Shown: positions 27,151 to 37,381 of the stretch, one piece after another
Position numbering within the stretch: position 1 is the stretch's first letter
Layout of the letters: each line of letters starts with the position of its first letter
Source: Bacteroidota bacterium
GTDB lineage: Bacteria; Bacteroidota; Ignavibacteria; Ignavibacteriales; Melioribacteraceae
Reading direction: 5' to 3'
Length of the DNA stretch: 64,000 nucleotides
NCBI GenBank assembly: GCA_018818065.1
Contig: JAHISV010000005.1
Coordinates: 1,098,527-1,162,526 of the forward strand
Position numbers and translations under genes: made by a program
Notes under the pieces: model-generated
What the model saw: only the letters and a program-made list of their open reading frames with translations
What the model was told of the DNA's origin: nothing
The model's database searches: none

Positions 27151-28397
27151 TGGAATCATATAATTCTTTTAAGGTTGCTCAGGAACAGGTTGAAGAAGCT
27201 GCCAAATTACTTAACCTTGACAGGGCAACAATTGAACTTTTAAAATGGCCTCAAAGAGAGTACAAATTTACCCTTCATGTAAAAATGGATGACGGTACAC
27301 CTAAAATTTTTCATGCATGGCGAATTCAACATAATTATGCACGCGGTCCGGCAAAGGGAGGTATTCGTTTTCATCCCGATGAAACTGTCGATACAATACG
27401 TGCTCTGGCTTCCTGGATGACGTGGAAGACCGCTGTTGTTGATATTCCACTTGGCGGTGGTAAGGGAGGTATTTGTTGTGATCCTAAAAATATGTCTGAG
27501 ATGGAGTTGGAAAGATTGAGTCGTGCCTATGCCCAGGCAATTGCGCCGCATATTGGTTCACGTGTGGATGTTCCCGCGCCTGATGTTTATACAAATCCAC
27601 AAACAATGGCCTGGATGATGGACGAGTACGAAACTATTATTGGAAGACATGAGCCCGGTGCTTTTACAGATAAGCCAAAATCGATTGGCGGAACTATGGG
27701 CCGCAGGAATGCAACTGCACGTGGTGGAGTAATAACTGTTCGCGAAGCGTGCAATACATATGGCTTTGATCCGACCAAAACCTATGCAATTCAAGGTTTT
27801 GGAAATGCCGGACAGAGAGCATCAATGCTTCATAAAAAATTGCTTGGCGGTGGCAAACTTGTTGCTGTAAGTGATTCAAAGGGTGCAATTTTTAACAGTG
27901 CGGGATTTGACCCAACAGAACTTGTTCAGCATAAACTTAAGACCGGATCAGTGGCAAATTTCCCTGGTTCCAAACCAATTCCTCACGGAGAATTATTGGA
28001 GCTTGATGTTGAAATTCTTTATCCAGCCGCGCTCGAAAATGTTATCACAAGTGAGAACGCAGATAACATTAAAGCAAAGGTAATTTGCGAACTGGCAAAC
28101 GGACCAACGACACCCGAAGCTGACAGGATCTTGTTTAAAAAAGGTATTCATGTTATTCCCGATATTCTGGCCAGTGCCGGAGGAGTTACAGTTTCCTACT
28201 TCGAAATGGTTCAGGATAGTTATTCGTATTTCTGGAATGAAGAAACTGTTCATGAAAGACTTGACAAGAAATTAATGGCAGCTTACCATACTGTTTATCA
28301 GGCTCTTAAAGAGAAAAAGGTTCATCCTCGTCAGGCAGCTATGGTTGTTGGTGTTGCCCGTGTGGCAGAGGTTTGTAAATTGAGGGGATGGGTCTAG
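27150..28397 (+). CDS. Glutamate dehydrogenase (short, GudB/RocG-type), copy 3
   Basis: 415 residues, clearly a different GDH branch from the other two copies. Motifs: RGPAKGGIRFHP, DIPLGGGKGGICCDP, QAIAPHIGSRVDVPAPDVYTN, TARGGVITVREA and Rossmann motif IQGFGNAGQRA. The length and the PAKGGIRFHP start resemble the catabolic NAD- or dual-cofactor enzymes that convert glutamate to 2-oxoglutarate; cofactor cannot be read with certainty. It overlaps the zinc-ribbon gene and is followed 72 nt later by an aminotransferase, making a nitrogen-transfer cluster. Confidence 0.93.
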   Translation: MESYNSFKVAQEQVEEAAKLLNLDRATIELLKWPQREYKFTLHVKMDDGTPKIFHAWRIQHNYARGPAKGGIRFHPDETVDTIRALASWMTWKTAVVDIPLGGGKGGICCDPKNMSEMELERLSRAYAQAIAPHIGSRVDVPAPDVYTNPQTMAWMMDEYETIIGRHEPGAFTDKPKSIGGTMGRRNATARGGVITVREACNTYGFDPTKTYAIQGFGNAGQRASMLHKKLLGGGKLVAVSDSKGAIFNSAGFDPTELVQHKLKTGSVANFPGSKPIPHGELLELDVEILYPAALENVITSENADNIKAKVICELANGPTTPEADRILFKKGIHVIPDILASAGGVTVSYFEMVQDSYSYFWNEETVHERLDKKLMAAYHTVYQALKEKKVHPRQAAMVVGVARVAEVCKLRGWV

Positions 28398-28469
28398 AAG
28401 ATTTTTGGATTCTGACGCTATAATAGATTATTTTTTGGAAGTATTAATACAAGACAACGGAGTATAAAG

Positions 28470-29693
28470 ATGACATTGATTAAAATTAAACCCGCTTCGA
28501 GAACAGAAAATATTAAATATGCAGTAAGAGATATTGTAGCACTTGCTAACGAAGTCGCTAAAACAGGTAAAGAAATGTTATATCTGAACATTGGCGATCC
28601 TAACAAATTTGATTTTGCGCCACCGGCTCATTTGGTGGAAGCTACTTATAAAGCTATGTTGGATAATAATAATGGTTATTCCCCTTCATCCGGAATTAAA
28701 GAAGCTGTTGATGCTATTGAAAGAGATGCTGTCAAAAAAGGCATAAGCAACATTCAGGATATTTTTGTTACAACCGGAGCTAGTGAAGCCATTGAAATTT
28801 GCTTAAGCGCGTTGGTAGAAGATGGAGAGAACGTATTAACACCATCTCCCGGTTACCCGCTCTACACCGCAGTTGCAGCAAAACTTCAGGCAATAGAAAA
28901 TCCTTACTATCTTGATGAAGAAAACGGATGGCAGCCTGATATTGAGGACATTAAGAAAAAGATTAATCCAAAGACAAAAGCAATTATTCTGATTAATCCT
29001 AACAATCCAACAGGATCTAATTGCAAAACTGAAATTTTAAAAGGGATTCTTGACCTGGCTGTTGAGCATAATCTTGTTGTATTTGCAGATGAAATTTATG
29101 ATAAGCTGATGTTTGACAAAAACAAACATGTTTCCATAGCATCTCTTAACCCTGACGCTCCCGTAATTACATTTGGTGGATTATCCAAGAATTATATTGT
29201 TCCAGGCTTTAGAATTGGTTGGGGAATTATGAGCGGCAAGGCTGAACAATTAAACGATTACATGGAAGCGATAAACAAAATATTACGCGCAAGGTTATCT
29301 GCAAACCATCCTGAACAATATGGCATTAAACCTGCTTTGGAAGGCCCTCAGGACAATCTGGAAGCAGCGCTGGTTAAGCTTCACAGACGTCGTGATATGA
29401 CAGTTGAGATGTTGAATGCTGTTCATGGTATTTCATGCGTGAAGCCCGAAGGTGCATTTTATGCTTATCCTCAATTGCACATAGATAAAGATGATTCTCA
29501 TTTTATTACTGAGCTGATTAAAGCTACCGGTGTTGTTGTTGTTCCGGGATCAGGATTCGGGCAAAAACCTGGCACACAGCATTTCCGTGCGGTATTCCTG
29601 CCGCAGGAAGAAATTCTTGAAAAAGCTTATAAAGCCATTGGTGAGTTTTTCGGAAGGTACTGCGAAGAGCATAACGTAACTATAACTCAATAA
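28470..29693 (+). CDS. Class I aminotransferase, AlaA-like (probable alanine aminotransferase)
   Basis: 407 residues. PLP-fold landmarks: YLNIGDPNKFDF, NNGYSPSSGI, INPNNPTGSN (N179), FADEIYDKL (D207, Y210), GGLSKNYIVPGFRIGW with Schiff-base Lys K240. The C-terminal half carries VVPGSGFGQ and HFRAVFLP with the carboxylate Arg. The pattern fits the AlaA/AlaT group that makes alanine from pyruvate and glutamate. Position directly after a GDH suits a glutamate-dependent reaction. Exact amino-acid specificity is uncertain. Confidence 0.88.
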   Translation: MTLIKIKPASRTENIKYAVRDIVALANEVAKTGKEMLYLNIGDPNKFDFAPPAHLVEATYKAMLDNNNGYSPSSGIKEAVDAIERDAVKKGISNIQDIFVTTGASEAIEICLSALVEDGENVLTPSPGYPLYTAVAAKLQAIENPYYLDEENGWQPDIEDIKKKINPKTKAIILINPNNPTGSNCKTEILKGILDLAVEHNLVVFADEIYDKLMFDKNKHVSIASLNPDAPVITFGGLSKNYIVPGFRIGWGIMSGKAEQLNDYMEAINKILRARLSANHPEQYGIKPALEGPQDNLEAALVKLHRRRDMTVEMLNAVHGISCVKPEGAFYAYPQLHIDKDDSHFITELIKATGVVVVPGSGFGQKPGTQHFRAVFLPQEEILEKAYKAIGEFFGRYCEEHNVTITQ

Positions 29694-29708
29694 ATAAAAT
29701 CTTAATTA

Positions 29709-29737
29709 TTACCCGGAATAAGCAATATTCCGGGTAA
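29709..29737. terminator. Strong hairpin after the aminotransferase gene
   Basis: TTACCCGGAATA, loop AGCAA, TATTCCGGGTAA: a perfect 12-bp stem 15 nt after the stop. The following sequence (TTAATTC) is only moderately T-rich, so it is a likely rather than certain terminator. Confidence 0.65.
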
Positions 29738-29843
29738 TTAATTCAACATGCCAGCCAATAACCCTCTTTAAGTCTAAACTGTACTCAAAATAAAACGATA
29801 ATAAAGTGTATTGTAGTAAGTTTTGTAAAATGAACAAGGGGCG

Positions 29844-30974
29844 ATGATGACGCTGAAAGGAAAGATATATTTTATAATTGTTTTTATGTTAGGTATGTTA
29901 TTGGCTTGTAAAGAAGAATCTCCAAGTGGACCGGTACTGGTTGGAGAAGGTTATATAATTGGTACCGTTTTTGAGGAAGGTACTAACAATCCTATTATAA
30001 ATGCGAGTGTATTAACAGATCCGCCAACTAGTTTTGTGGCAACTAACTCTGCAGGTATGTTTAAGATTGCAAATGTGGATAGCGGCAGATATCAGGTGAC
30101 TGCAACTAAGAATGGGTTCAACGAAATAACAGTTGGTGTTAGCTTATCGCATGGCGATACGGCAATTGCTAATTTTATACTGGAACCTGATGTAACAATA
30201 GTGAATGACGACAAAGGATATATCTTTGGTACTGTTCGTGATCTGGATGATAATACAACTCTGCAACTGGTCAATATCTCAACTGTTCCGATAACAGGAT
30301 CAGTGTTAACTGACGCTGAAGGTGATTTCTTTCTAACACACTTAACACCTGGTGTGTACAAAATAATTGCGAAAAAACAGAATTACGATTCCACATCAAT
30401 CAGCGTAAGTGTTTCCGCAGGCGATACAACAATAGCAGACATTTTCATGAGTAAAAAGGATACAACAGTTCTGGAAACATATGGATCACTAAAGGGACAT
30501 ATACTTGATGCGATTACAGGGAATGAGATGCAAAATGTTTTAGTTTCAACCGTACCATCATCGAGCGTTGTTAACACAGATGCGAGTGGGAATTTCTCTA
30601 TTGTGGATATTCTTCCAGGCACATATAAGGTTAAGGTGTCCAAGGTAGGTTATCTTTCTGATAGCGTAAGTGTGTTGATTCAGGCAGGATTGATTACAAA
30701 TTCTGATTTTAATTTAACACCATCAGTTGGATCAGTTGCAGGAAGAGTAACACACGCATATAATGGATTGGCGATTAATGGCGCTTTAATTACAACTGCC
30801 CCGGATGGAAGAACTGTTACATGCGACAGGGATGGTTATTTTAACTTTAATAATATTACAGCTCAGACATATACTTTTATTACAACTCACGCGAGTTTCA
30901 AAACAGACACAACCACGGTTATTGTATCACCGGGAATTACTGTAACTGTTGGAATAGTGCTTGAAGACCTCTAA
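29844..30974 (+). CDS. Lipoprotein with four carboxypeptidase-regulatory-like repeats
   Basis: 376 residues. The signal MMTLKGKIYFIIVFMLGMLL is followed by AC (lipid Cys C22). Four tandem ~80-residue beta-sandwich repeats follow, each starting with a GxVxD-type strand (IIGTVFEEG, IFGTVRDLDD, LKGHILDAI, VAGRVTHAY). They continue with TDxxGxFxIxxxxxGxYxVxxxKxGY and end in a SVSVxxGxT strand. This CarboxypepD_reg-like fold is common in FCB-group surface proteins and TonB-dependent receptors; here there is no receptor part. Probably an outer-membrane-anchored structural protein; function unknown. Confidence 0.85.
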   Translation: MMTLKGKIYFIIVFMLGMLLACKEESPSGPVLVGEGYIIGTVFEEGTNNPIINASVLTDPPTSFVATNSAGMFKIANVDSGRYQVTATKNGFNEITVGVSLSHGDTAIANFILEPDVTIVNDDKGYIFGTVRDLDDNTTLQLVNISTVPITGSVLTDAEGDFFLTHLTPGVYKIIAKKQNYDSTSISVSVSAGDTTIADIFMSKKDTTVLETYGSLKGHILDAITGNEMQNVLVSTVPSSSVVNTDASGNFSIVDILPGTYKVKVSKVGYLSDSVSVLIQAGLITNSDFNLTPSVGSVAGRVTHAYNGLAINGALITTAPDGRTVTCDRDGYFNFNNITAQTYTFITTHASFKTDTTTVIVSPGITVTVGIVLEDL

Positions 30975-30992
30975 GATTATTTAATTGTAGAT

Positions 30993-31021
30993 TCTGGCAG
31001 ATGCCTTAGGTGCCTGCCAGA
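30993..31021 (+). terminator. Hairpin after the repeat lipoprotein
   Basis: TCTGGCAG and CTGCCAGA form an 8-bp stem around a 13-nt loop that can pair further (GCC/GGT). There is no good T-run. Possible terminator or another dispersed palindrome. Confidence 0.45.
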
Positions 31022-31085
31022 TTCCACCCTAATTGATTACCATAACTCATATCTATATATTTCCCCTTCAATTTTTAGGAATATC

Positions 31086-32339
31086 TTGAATAATATAAAA
31101 AATACGAGACTGGACAACGGTCTAAGGGTTGTATCAGAAAGCCTTCCACATGTCAATTCGTTTTCCTTAGGATTTTGGGTAAATGTTGGTTCTATTCATG
31201 AGAGTGCAAAAAATAATGGAATCACTCATTTTATTGAGCATATGGTATTTAAAGGTACCAGGTCAAGATCTGCAAAAAAAATTTCTGAGGACGTTGAATC
31301 CCTGGGAGGGTATCTTAATGCCTTTACATCAAAAGAACATACCTGTTTTTACGGAAGGGGATTAAGTCAACATTTAGAAAAGACTTTTGAAGTGATTGCT
31401 GACTTGCTTTCTAATCCTCGCTTTGATGAAAAAGATATTATTAACGAAGCAGGTGTTGTCGTAGATGAACTTTATGACATTGAAGATTCTCCTGAGGAGG
31501 TAATTTTTGATCGATTTGAATCGGGCATTTATTCCGGACTGTCTCTTTCGTACCCTATTATTGGTACTGAAAAGAACATTAGAAAATTCAATCAGAAAGA
31601 GCTTTTTGAGTTTGTAAAGAAGAATTATACTTCAGACAATATCGTGATTGTCGCCTCGGGTAAAATTGACCATTCGCTTCTGGTTTCATTAGCTGAAAAA
31701 TACTTAAAGATTCCGGAAAAAAGATTTTGTACTAACGAAAAAATTGCTAAGCCCGCGAAGGCTAAAAATGTTTTTATTGAAAAAGATATTCAACAGACTC
31801 ACATCGTTGCCGGAATTGTTGCCCCTGGCATTAAGAATAAAAGACGAATTGCCGTGGGTTTATTATCTCATATACTTGGCGAGGGAAGCAGCAGTAGGCT
31901 ATTTCAATCTCTTCGCGAAAAAAATGGAATTGCTTATCAAATAAATTCTTTTTTTAATTCCTTTTATGATATCTCTTCTCTGGGGATTTATTTCTCAACT
32001 TCTGATCTACAGGTTCCAAAGGGATTACAGATTATCGAGAGGGAATTATGCAAACTTCGGGAAAAATCTGTTTTAGCAAAAGAGCTCAACCGAACCAAAG
32101 AGTATATTAAAGGTAATCTTCTTATGAGTTTAGAGAGTACAACGAATAGAATGATGCGCATGGGAAATTCAATATTATATTACGATAGAATAAAATCTAC
32201 AGAAGAATCTATTAGTCAAGTTGATAATGTAACAATTGATGAAATCAGTCTTGAGGCCAAGAGGCTCCTGGATTTTGATAAAATGAATATAGTTGCTATG
32301 GGCTCGAATAATGCGCCTTTCTCTTCGATAATAAATTGA
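31086..32339 (+). CDS. M16-family zinc metalloprotease (processing-peptidase-like)
   Basis: 417 residues starting at TTG. The inverted zinc motif HFIEH is at H48-E51-H52, followed by LNAFTSKEHTCFYGR and the downstream acidic ligand region NEAGVVVDELYDIEDSPEEV. The C-terminal half is the inactive M16 partner domain (QTHIVAGIVAPG, GEGSSSRLFQSLREKNGIAYQI). The single ~45-kDa form resembles YmxG and mitochondrial processing peptidase beta, which cleave small peptides. There is no signal peptide, so it should be cytosolic. Gene neighbours give no functional link. Confidence 0.92.
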   Translation: MNNIKNTRLDNGLRVVSESLPHVNSFSLGFWVNVGSIHESAKNNGITHFIEHMVFKGTRSRSAKKISEDVESLGGYLNAFTSKEHTCFYGRGLSQHLEKTFEVIADLLSNPRFDEKDIINEAGVVVDELYDIEDSPEEVIFDRFESGIYSGLSLSYPIIGTEKNIRKFNQKELFEFVKKNYTSDNIVIVASGKIDHSLLVSLAEKYLKIPEKRFCTNEKIAKPAKAKNVFIEKDIQQTHIVAGIVAPGIKNKRRIAVGLLSHILGEGSSSRLFQSLREKNGIAYQINSFFNSFYDISSLGIYFSTSDLQVPKGLQIIERELCKLREKSVLAKELNRTKEYIKGNLLMSLESTTNRMMRMGNSILYYDRIKSTEESISQVDNVTIDEISLEAKRLLDFDKMNIVAMGSNNAPFSSIIN

Positions 32340-32478
32340 GAAAAATTTATGCATTGTTTGTTGTTGTGATGATATTATTATATTGATTGACAAGCATGTA
32401 ATGGCTATATTCTGAGTGGTTTACTATTAAAGGTAATGTTTAGGGAGTGCCTATTTAATAATTTTTACGGTTTCCGGA

Positions 32479-34161
32479 ATGAAAAGGTTTATACTGATTA
32501 TATTCAGCATAAGTATGCTTTTGAATACTTTTGCTCAAGAGCGCCCTTTCCTACTAAAAGTAGACTATCCGGACTATGTCCCTAAAAATAATTCCTTCGA
32601 AGTCTCTGTATTTTCCAGAGTTACAGATTTAAAATGCCATGCAATTAACTTTTACTTGTTGCTCGATACATACGTTAAGTTGAGAGAAGTAACCTATCTT
32701 GATGATCTGCTAAAAAAGGAACTGGAGTTTTCTGAATCAAACTTTCATGATTTTTATGGTAAAGCGTATCAGGTTAAGATTGATCTTGATAGCCTGGGAT
32801 TAACACATGATACTTTTTTCCAATTAATTCTTGAAATGGATGCTTACAATTTTGACGAATTGAAAGTAGCTTTTGGTTACGAGTGTTTTTATGAAAATGG
32901 TAAAGTAGAAGTATTCTCGTCATATGATTTTCTAAGCAGTAAAAATCCTTTGCCCATTATACCTATTAATTTTTACGTGCCACAATTAAAGGCGGGTGGG
33001 TCATTATTCTTACAACCAAATTCATTCCTGAACCTGAGAGTTGATAAGGATGAGGAACCCAATAATCTTTTAATTGAATTTTGGGCTTCACTGAATAATT
33101 ATACTGAACCTTTCTTAAAGCTGGTTAATAGAAGAACAAATGATGTATTATTAAGTCTGTATCAAAACTATAATCACATCATTACTTTTGATGAAAAAGA
33201 AGGTGAGGAGTACTATAGTGACTGTTTTGTGGGTAAAAATTCCTGGAACCATTATTCAATAATGATTTCTAATGAGAATAAAAAAGTTGATGTTTACGGA
33301 AATGATATACTTCTTTTCTCTTTTCCGATAAATGATATTATTAATTTAAAATCTCTTTCGCTTCAGTTAAAAAACTCTTCTATAAATGATAATATCGACT
33401 TTGATCTCTTAAAAGTTTGGCGGTATAGTGATGAAATTGAACATTCCTTTTTGAATAAACATTACAAGAACTATTCTACAACAGTTTCGCATCCGTATTT
33501 AATGTTAGATTTTGATGATGATCGGTCCCTCCTTAAATTACCGTCAACTACCAGCCTAAAGCTGGATTACAACAATATTTCTTATTCGGTTTCTGACGCC
33601 CCTATTTTTTCAAAAGCGCCTGAACTTGATGTTGTTGTCTATGGCGGATTCTATTCTATTGAGTGGAGTCAAAAGGAAATATCGACTGCAAGAGAGTTTG
33701 TTTTGGAAAAATCATTTTCCGGGGGTGAATTCGAACGAATTTATTCGGTTTATGCTGAGGATGATTTACGTAAAAAGTATTATTTCTCCGACGAAAAGCG
33801 AATAGGTGAAGATATTGTTTATTATAGATTACGCCAAATTAATAAAGGCGGTAGTACAATATATTCCTCAGTTGTAAAGATTGGACAAGTTGAACAGCTT
33901 AAGTTTGATTTAGAGCAAAACTTTCCAAACCCCTTTAACCCAGAAACACAGATTACTATAGAAATGCTGGAACAGGATGAGGTAGAAATTTACGTCTATG
34001 ATCTTGTTGGTAAGAAAATCAAAAAACTTCACGAAGGCAGTCTGTCGCAGGGTAGACACTCATTTACCTTTAGTGGTGTAAATTTACCATCCGGCATCTA
34101 TTTCTTCGAAGCCAAAACCGCCAATTCTTCCGTTGTTAGAAAAATGATTTTGGCTAAATAA
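32479..34161 (+). CDS. Secreted protein with type IX-style C-terminal sorting domain
   Basis: 560 residues. The signal peptide (~1-20) is MKRFILIIFSISMLLNTFAQ. The middle (~20-470) is unrecognised, and ~155-300 looks like a concanavalin-like beta-sandwich. The C-terminal ~85 residues are the sorting domain: LEQNFPNPFNPETQITIEM, then VEIYVYDLVGKKI, and last SGIYFFEAKTANSSVVRKMILAK. Such domains direct export through the type IX system in Bacteroidota relatives and are abundant in Ignavibacteria. No T9SS gene is in the window, so export by that route is inferred. Confidence 0.87.
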   Translation: MKRFILIIFSISMLLNTFAQERPFLLKVDYPDYVPKNNSFEVSVFSRVTDLKCHAINFYLLLDTYVKLREVTYLDDLLKKELEFSESNFHDFYGKAYQVKIDLDSLGLTHDTFFQLILEMDAYNFDELKVAFGYECFYENGKVEVFSSYDFLSSKNPLPIIPINFYVPQLKAGGSLFLQPNSFLNLRVDKDEEPNNLLIEFWASLNNYTEPFLKLVNRRTNDVLLSLYQNYNHIITFDEKEGEEYYSDCFVGKNSWNHYSIMISNENKKVDVYGNDILLFSFPINDIINLKSLSLQLKNSSINDNIDFDLLKVWRYSDEIEHSFLNKHYKNYSTTVSHPYLMLDFDDDRSLLKLPSTTSLKLDYNNISYSVSDAPIFSKAPELDVVVYGGFYSIEWSQKEISTAREFVLEKSFSGGEFERIYSVYAEDDLRKKYYFSDEKRIGEDIVYYRLRQINKGGSTIYSSVVKIGQVEQLKFDLEQNFPNPFNPETQITIEMLEQDEVEIYVYDLVGKKIKKLHEGSLSQGRHSFTFSGVNLPSGIYFFEAKTANSSVVRKMILAK

Positions 34162-34216
34162 CATTTTATTGTTAAATTGCTAATCATTTGCTCTTCTAAT
34201 ATTTGGGGAATTTAAA

Positions 34217-35755
34217 ATGCTTTCCAAGGTTTTCTCAAGCGCAACGTTTGGAATTGATGCATATTTGGTTGAAGTTGAATCCCATTGTGAAAAGCAACTC
34301 CCGGCCGTAACGATCGTGGGACTTCCGGATAGTGCCGTAAAGGAAAGCAAGGAAAGAGTAACAGCTGCAATAAAAAATTCTGGTTATGACTTCCCTCTGA
34401 GAAAAATAACAGTGAATTTGGCTCCGGCAGATATTAAAAAGGAAGGAAGTTCATTCGATTTACCCATTTCAATAGGTATTCTTTCAGCGAACAGTATTAT
34501 TAAACCCGATAAATTACAAAATACTATTCTTCTTGGAGAACTTTCGCTTGACGGTAGCCTAAGAAAAGTTAAAGGCGGGTTACCCATTGCCGTTGAGGCT
34601 AAACGTGTGGGGATAAAAAACCTTCTTTTACCTAAAGAATCGGTTCATGAGGCATCAATTGTAAGAGGGGTTGATGTTTTTGGAATGGAGAATCTTAATG
34701 ATGTTGTCGCATTTCTAAATGATGAAAGGGAGTTTTCGCCTGTTTTTACTGATAGTGATAAAGTGTTTGCCGAAGTAAATAAATATCATCTGGATTTTTC
34801 AGATGTAAAAGGACAGCAGAATGTTAAGCGTGCACTTGAAATTGCGGCGGCTGGCGGTCATAATATAATTTTAATTGGACCTCCGGGATCTGGTAAAACC
34901 ATGCTCGCTAAAAGAATACCCTCTATTTTACCACCTTTGAATTTTGAGGAAGCACTCGAAACAACAAAAATTCATTCAATTGCCGGAATTATTCCACAAG
35001 AGAAAGCACTTGTAACGGAACGTCCATTTCGCAGTCCTCATCATACGGTTTCCGACGCGGCGCTTATTGGCGGAGGATCTTACCCCAGACCAGGTGAAGT
35101 ATCCTTCGCTCATCATGGTGTTCTCTTTTTGGACGAACTACCGGAATTCAAAAAGAATGTGCTTGAGGTTATGCGACAACCTTTGGAAGACTACAAGGTA
35201 ACTATCAGTCGATCCAAGATGTCACTTGAATTTCCTGCTAATTTTATGCTTGCAGCGGCTATGAATCCCTGCCCTTGCGGTTTTAGTACAGATTCATCAA
35301 AAGATTGCACATGTAATGGAGCAACAATACAGAGATATATGGCAAAGATTTCAGGACCGCTGCTTGATCGGATTGACATTCACATCGAGGTACCGGCGGT
35401 TAAATATAAGGACTTATCTTCAGATGAAAAGGGGGAAGCGTCTGTGGAGATAAGAAGCAGAGTTATCAAAGCACGGTCTGTTCAACAGGAAAGATTCACT
35501 AAATTTGAGCGAATTCACTGTAATGCTGACATGGGAACAAGGGAAGTAAGGCGATTTTGTCAATTGAATAAAACATGCACAGAGTTACTTAAAATGGCAA
35601 TGACAAAACTGAATTTGTCTGCGCGAGCTTATGACAGAATCCTTAAGGTTAGCAGGACTATCGCAGACATTGAAGGTTCGGAAGAAATATTACCAACTCA
35701 CATAAGTGAAGCTATCCAATATCGAAGTTTGGACAGGGAATTGTGGCGGCATTAA
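34217..35755 (+). CDS. comM: YifB/ComM-family Mg-chelatase-like AAA+ ATPase
   Basis: 512 residues. The N-terminal Lon-like ChlI domain (~20-140: [32 protein letters not shown]) is followed by an AAA+ core with Walker A GPPGSGKT (221-228) and Walker [11 protein letters not shown], the [13 protein letters not shown] motif and a C-terminal domain ending RSLDREL. ComM is a branch-migration helicase in natural transformation in gammaproteobacteria; the role in this lineage is unproven. Between ATPase and C-terminus lies a Cys cluster ([15 protein letters not shown]) typical of the family. It is followed by the tRNA cluster. Confidence 0.94.
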   Translation: MLSKVFSSATFGIDAYLVEVESHCEKQLPAVTIVGLPDSAVKESKERVTAAIKNSGYDFPLRKITVNLAPADIKKEGSSFDLPISIGILSANSIIKPDKLQNTILLGELSLDGSLRKVKGGLPIAVEAKRVGIKNLLLPKESVHEASIVRGVDVFGMENLNDVVAFLNDEREFSPVFTDSDKVFAEVNKYHLDFSDVKGQQNVKRALEIAAAGGHNIILIGPPGSGKTMLAKRIPSILPPLNFEEALETTKIHSIAGIIPQEKALVTERPFRSPHHTVSDAALIGGGSYPRPGEVSFAHHGVLFLDELPEFKKNVLEVMRQPLEDYKVTISRSKMSLEFPANFMLAAAMNPCPCGFSTDSSKDCTCNGATIQRYMAKISGPLLDRIDIHIEVPAVKYKDLSSDEKGEASVEIRSRVIKARSVQQERFTKFERIHCNADMGTREVRRFCQLNKTCTELLKMAMTKLNLSARAYDRILKVSRTIADIEGSEEILPTHISEAIQYRSLDRELWRH

Positions 35756-35836
35756 CTTTTTTTCACTCAGATATTGCATTTATCCTAAAATCACAATATA
35801 TTTCATGCTCGTTTGGATTGACATTATGTACAAGAT

Positions 35837-35922
35837 GGGCAGGCGCCAAAGTAGGAGAGTTGGGGCGGACTGTAAATCCGTTGGCTAAGCCTTAGGGGGT
35901 TCGATTCCCTCCCTGCCCACCA
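35837..35922 (+). tRNA. tRNA-Tyr (GTA)
   Basis: 86 nt. The acceptor stem GGGCAGG pairs with CCTGCCC, the anticodon loop is CTGTAAA (GTA), a long variable arm marks a class II tRNA, and the T-arm carries GGTTCGATTCC. CCA is encoded (35920-35922). First of a Tyr-Gly-Thr series. Confidence 0.96.
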
Positions 35923-36083
35923 TTTTGAAATCGTTGAAGGAGAGTATAGAGCCTTTCTCTGTTCGTGTACTTCATCGGATTTCCAAGCTGATACAAAAAT
36001 ATACTTACTTTAGACTTTTCGGATTATGTTGATTACACAATAAACCGGGGGTCTTTTCCTGTGTTCTAAATGTATTGTTTTTT

Positions 36084-36157
36084 GCGGGAGTAACTCAGTT
36101 GGCTAGAGTCACAGCCTTCCAAGCTGTTGGTCGCCGGTTCGAGTCCGGTCTCCCGCT
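36084..36157 (+). tRNA. tRNA-Gly (TCC)
   Basis: 74 nt. Acceptor GCGGGAG/CTCCCGC, anticodon stem ACAGC/GCTGT with loop CTTCCAA (TCC), T-loop TTCGAGT. The 3' CCA is not encoded. Confidence 0.95.
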
Positions 36158-36204
36158 CAAGAATTTTCCTTATTGGTTTTTTAAAACCAATAAGGTTGTT
36201 TCAG

Positions 36205-36277
<73 letters not shown>

Positions 36278-36361
36278 CAAACGCTACGAAATTAAGCTGT
36301 TTATTCGCCACTTTTTGGCAATTACTAATTTTATCATTTTTTTTGAGTTGTTGAGGCAAGC

Positions 36362-36529
36362 ATGGCTAAAGCAAAGAATATTAGACAAAGAGTTATTTTA
36401 GAAAGTACTGCGGGTACTGGATATCGTTATACAACAACAAAAAACAAAAGAGAGCATCCGAACAGAGTTGAGCATAAAAAATATGATCCTGTTGTTCGTA
36501 AGCACGTAATTTTTAAAGAAACTAAATAA
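36362..36529 (+). CDS. rpmG: 50S ribosomal protein L33
   Basis: 55 residues starting [20 protein letters not shown], with [20 protein letters not shown], the normal L33 sequence. It has no Cys, so it is the zinc-free form. It lies between tRNA-Thr and tRNA-Trp and before secE-nusG, a widely conserved order (L33-Trp-secE-nusG). Confidence 0.95.
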   Translation: MAKAKNIRQRVILESTAGTGYRYTTTKNKREHPNRVEHKKYDPVVRKHVIFKETK

Positions 36530-36537
36530 ACTTTTAT

Positions 36538-36611
36538 ACGCCAGTGGCTCAATTGGCTAGAGCAGCGGTCTCCAAAACCGCAGGTTGGGGGTTCGAGTCC
36601 CTCCTGGCGTG
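36538..36611 (+). tRNA. tRNA-Trp (CCA)
   Basis: 74 nt. Acceptor ACGCCAG/CTGGCGT, anticodon stem GCGGT/ACCGC with loop CTCCAAA (CCA), T-loop TTCGAGT. The 3' CCA is not encoded. It starts 8 nt after the rpmG stop and precedes secE, as in many bacteria. Confidence 0.96.
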
Positions 36612-36637
36612 CACCTTTAATTTACGGCGATGTTAGA

Positions 36638-36820
36638 ATGAAAGAAAAAATTATTACTTTTTTTGAAGATGTGGTTAAGGAAATGAAAAAAGTTACCTGG
36701 CCAACTAAAGATGAATTAAAAGAATCTACTACTATTGTGATTGTTGTCTGTATTCTTATTGCAGCTTTTACATATGCTGTTGATATGTCGATCACACAAT
36801 TGTTTAAGGGAATATTTTAA
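36638..36820 (+). CDS. secE: Preprotein translocase subunit SecE
   Basis: 60 residues: the conserved amphipathic helix (FFEDVVKEMKKVTWPTKDEL) and a single transmembrane segment (~32-52). This is the minimal SecE form. SecE clamps SecY, encoded at 61.5 kb, in the plasma-membrane translocon. The stop is followed at once by the nusG TTG start. Confidence 0.95.
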   Translation: MKEKIITFFEDVVKEMKKVTWPTKDELKESTTIVIVVCILIAAFTYAVDMSITQLFKGIF

Positions 36821-37366
36821 TTGGATGAACTAATAGGGAAATGGTACGTTGTTCGAACCTTTTCTGGACATGAGAACAAAGTGAAGACTATAATTGAATC
36901 TGAGATTGAAGATAGCGATCATCTAAAAGCTCATATCCTTGAAATACTTGTTCCTACGGAAAAAGTATTTGAGGTTAAAGACGGAAAGAAAAAAACCAAA
37001 ACCAAAAATTTCTTTCCAGGGTACATTTTGGTTCATGCAGATCTCGATTCTAAAGTAAAAGATTTTATTTCCAACACTCCTTCGGTTATGGGGTTTCTTG
37101 GCACTGGCAATGTACCGGTTCCGCTTTTACCTGATGAGGTTAAAAGAATTGTTGGCAGACTTTCTAAAAGTGATGATACTGAGAGAACGGAGACAATCTT
37201 CAGAACTGGTGACTTTGTTAAAATTATTGATGGTCCTTTTAATAACTTCTCAGGTTACATTCAGGAAGTGAACGAAGAAAAAATGAAAATTAAAGTAATG
37301 GTTTCAATCTTTGGCAGAAAAACTCCGGTTGAAATTGATTTCGTACAAGCTGAATTAGAAAAATAA
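36821..37366 (+). CDS. nusG: Transcription termination/antitermination factor NusG
   Basis: 181 residues. The NGN domain begins WYVVRTFSGHENKVK, and a C-terminal KOW domain (~125-181) contains FRTGDFVKIIDGPF. It binds RNA polymerase and links it to Rho or ribosomes. The start is TTG immediately after the secE stop; there is no other start that keeps the conserved WYVV segment complete. Confidence 0.95.
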   Translation: MDELIGKWYVVRTFSGHENKVKTIIESEIEDSDHLKAHILEILVPTEKVFEVKDGKKKTKTKNFFPGYILVHADLDSKVKDFISNTPSVMGFLGTGNVPVPLLPDEVKRIVGRLSKSDDTERTETIFRTGDFVKIIDGPFNNFSGYIQEVNEEKMKIKVMVSIFGRKTPVEIDFVQAELEK

Positions 37367-37381
37367 AAGTAGGTCGTAGAA